From: Candidatus Zipacnadia bacterium
Lineage (GTDB): Bacteria > Armatimonadota > Zipacnadia > Zipacnadales > Zipacnadaceae
Direction: 5' to 3'
Length of the DNA: 5,401 nt
Assembly: GCA_029821515.1 (NCBI GenBank)
Contig: JALGTD010000142.1
Coordinates: forward strand, 1 to 5,401
Every line of letters begins with the position of its first letter. The first letter of the stretch is position 1. This document shows positions 4,630 through 5,401 of the stretch, piece by piece. Both the position numbers and the translations under genes were made by a program. Under the pieces are notes generated by a model. It had not been told where the DNA came from and searched no databases. It saw only the letters and a program-made list of their open reading frames with translations.

Positions 4630-5401
4630 ATGCGCCGACGTGAATTCCTGGCTACACTCGCCGGCGGCGCGGCCTTCGCGCTGACCGGGGGAGTGCTTGA
4701 TGCCGACGAGAACCGGGCGGGACTACAGCCTGCCAAAGGAGGAAACGCTATGAGCAAGCAGATTAATGATTTGCGCTGGCGGCCACGCTGGGTCACTCAC
4801 CTGGGTTGCGTCAAGGGGTGTCTGGAGTATCTGGGCGTAGATGTATCCTGGGCATGGCTCTACGGTGGCACCGGCCACGCCTTCGTCATCAACATGCACG
4901 AGGTGGTCTGCCCCAGCGGCCTCGGATACAAGCTCACCGACGTGCGTGGCTATAAGAACGCCCCGGACTTTACTGCCAAGCAGGAAGAAGCCTGGGACTC
5001 TGTGCGCGAGAGCCTCGACAACGACTTGCCCTGCTACGGGTGGGAGCTGGATGTTCCGGAGTGGTACGTGATTTACGGCTACGACGACGTGGGTTACTTC
5101 TACTCCGGTGCGGGATGCGACGAGGGCAAAGGGCCCAAGCCCTGGCAGGGAATCGGGACGTCGGAGATTGGGCTCTTCGAGATGTACAGCGTTCAGCCCA
5201 CTTCTCCGGCGCCGCCCGAGCAAGTGGTCAAGGACGCGTTTGTCCTTGTTCTCAAGCACGCCGAGAGTCCCGAGGAGTGGATCTACCCCAAATACCGCTC
5301 CGGTCCGGCCGCCTTTGATCTGTGGGCGGAAGCGCTTGAACAGGGCACGGCTGACCGCCACGGCCAGGGATACAACGGGGCAGTGTGGGCAGAGTGTCGC
5401 G
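4630..5401 (+). CDS. C39/BtrH_N-like protein with optional twin-arginine leader, runs off right edge
   Basis: A continuous open frame of 257 codons that is not closed in the window. From the ATG at 4630 it begins MRRREFLATLAGGAAFALTGG, a Tat-type signal (RRxFL motif, hydrophobic core) with a short linker to residue 40. From the ATG at 4750 (numbering restarted) comes a cysteine-peptidase-like fold resembling the BtrH N-terminal family: WVTHLGCVKGCLEYLG (C20, C24), YGGTGHAFVI (H43), HEVVCPSG, then PCYGWELDVPEWYVIYGYDD, like the C39 'GYDD' strand. BtrH itself is an acyltransferase for butirosin; most relatives are uncharacterised, and I cannot state a substrate. The 4630 start has AAGGAG only 2 nt away; the 4750 start has AAAGGAGG at 7 nt. 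The promoter at 4575-4603 lies upstream of both. It is transcribed divergently from arsR, with no evident functional link to arsenic. Confidence 0.7.
   Translation, partial: MRRREFLATLAGGAAFALTGGVLDADENRAGLQPAKGGNAMSKQINDLRWRPRWVTHLGCVKGCLEYLGVDVSWAWLYGGTGHAFVINMHEVVCPSGLGYKLTDVRGYKNAPDFTAKQEEAWDSVRESLDNDLPCYGWELDVPEWYVIYGYDDVGYFYSGAGCDEGKGPKPWQGIGTSEIGLFEMYSVQPTSPAPPEQVVKDAFVLVLKHAESPEEWIYPKYRSGPAAFDLWAEALEQGTADRHGQGYNGAVWAECR
4735..4742 (+). promoter_or_regulatory. strong internal Shine-Dalgarno before the second in-frame start
   Basis: AAAGGAGG, 7 nt from the ATG at 4750, is a much better ribosome site than the one before the 4630 start. It favours a cytoplasmic product beginning MSKQINDLRW and makes the 40-codon upstream stretch either an alternative leader or a fused remnant. 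Confidence 0.65.

Noticed and set aside
4723..5361. 212-codon minus-strand open frame
   Set aside because: It is antisense to the BtrH_N-like gene, whose plus-strand protein has recognisable motifs (LGCVKGCL, GYDD); the antisense product is low in recognisable structure and typical of GC-rich shadow frames.
1..5401. CRISPR arrays, tRNA or rRNA genes, insertion sequences
   Set aside because: No regularly spaced repeats, no tRNA-like cloverleaf segments, no transposase-like frames or terminal inverted repeats flanking the damaged region were seen.

Overview
The window comes from a GC-rich bacterium. It holds the 5' part of an acetyl-CoA synthetase gene (minus strand), an arsenic-type operon (minus strand), and a divergently oriented secreted or cytoplasmic C39/BtrH-like protein (plus strand) that runs off the right edge. 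Taxonomy is uncertain. The ArsR / ArsP-type permease / thioredoxin / CcdA gene order is familiar from anaerobic Firmicutes and assorted candidate phyla. The 'RRREFL' Tat-like leader and the BtrH_N-like protein are reminiscent of Armatimonadota, Chloroflexota or similar uncultured lineages. I would not go beyond that.

Layout from left to right. Positions 1-683 encode the first ~227 residues of acetyl-CoA synthetase. Positions 684-907 carry no convincing gene. Positions 908-1347 are a graveyard of gene ends, all on the minus strand and collinear with the operon: the N-terminus of an ACR3 arsenite exporter, the C-terminal helix of an unidentified membrane protein, and the N-terminal active-site loop of a thioredoxin-coupled ArsC arsenate reductase. 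Positions 1348-4458 are an intact five-gene operon read right to left: arsR, an ArsP/DUF318 permease, a small CPKC thioredoxin-like protein, a membrane-anchored CIPC thioredoxin, and a CcdA-like thiol-electron transporter. A near-consensus promoter (TTGACA, 17 bp, TAAAAT) with a TTTAGC-N6-GCTAAA inverted repeat over its -10 and spacer lies upstream of arsR. A separate plus-strand promoter serves the gene at 4630.

How the parts fit (inference): ArsR senses As(III) or a similar thiophilic metalloid through a CxC pair and releases the operon. The permease moves the toxicant or an organo-derivative. CcdA brings reducing equivalents across the membrane to the anchored thioredoxin, and the small CPKC protein works in the cytoplasm. 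The classical arsenate reduction and arsenite export genes appear to have been removed by deletions at the operon's distal end, leaving the redox/permease module.

The right-hand gene is unusual in having two good in-frame starts. One adds a twin-arginine-like signal. The other, 40 codons later, has a strong Shine-Dalgarno and matches the expected start of the BtrH_N/C39-like domain.
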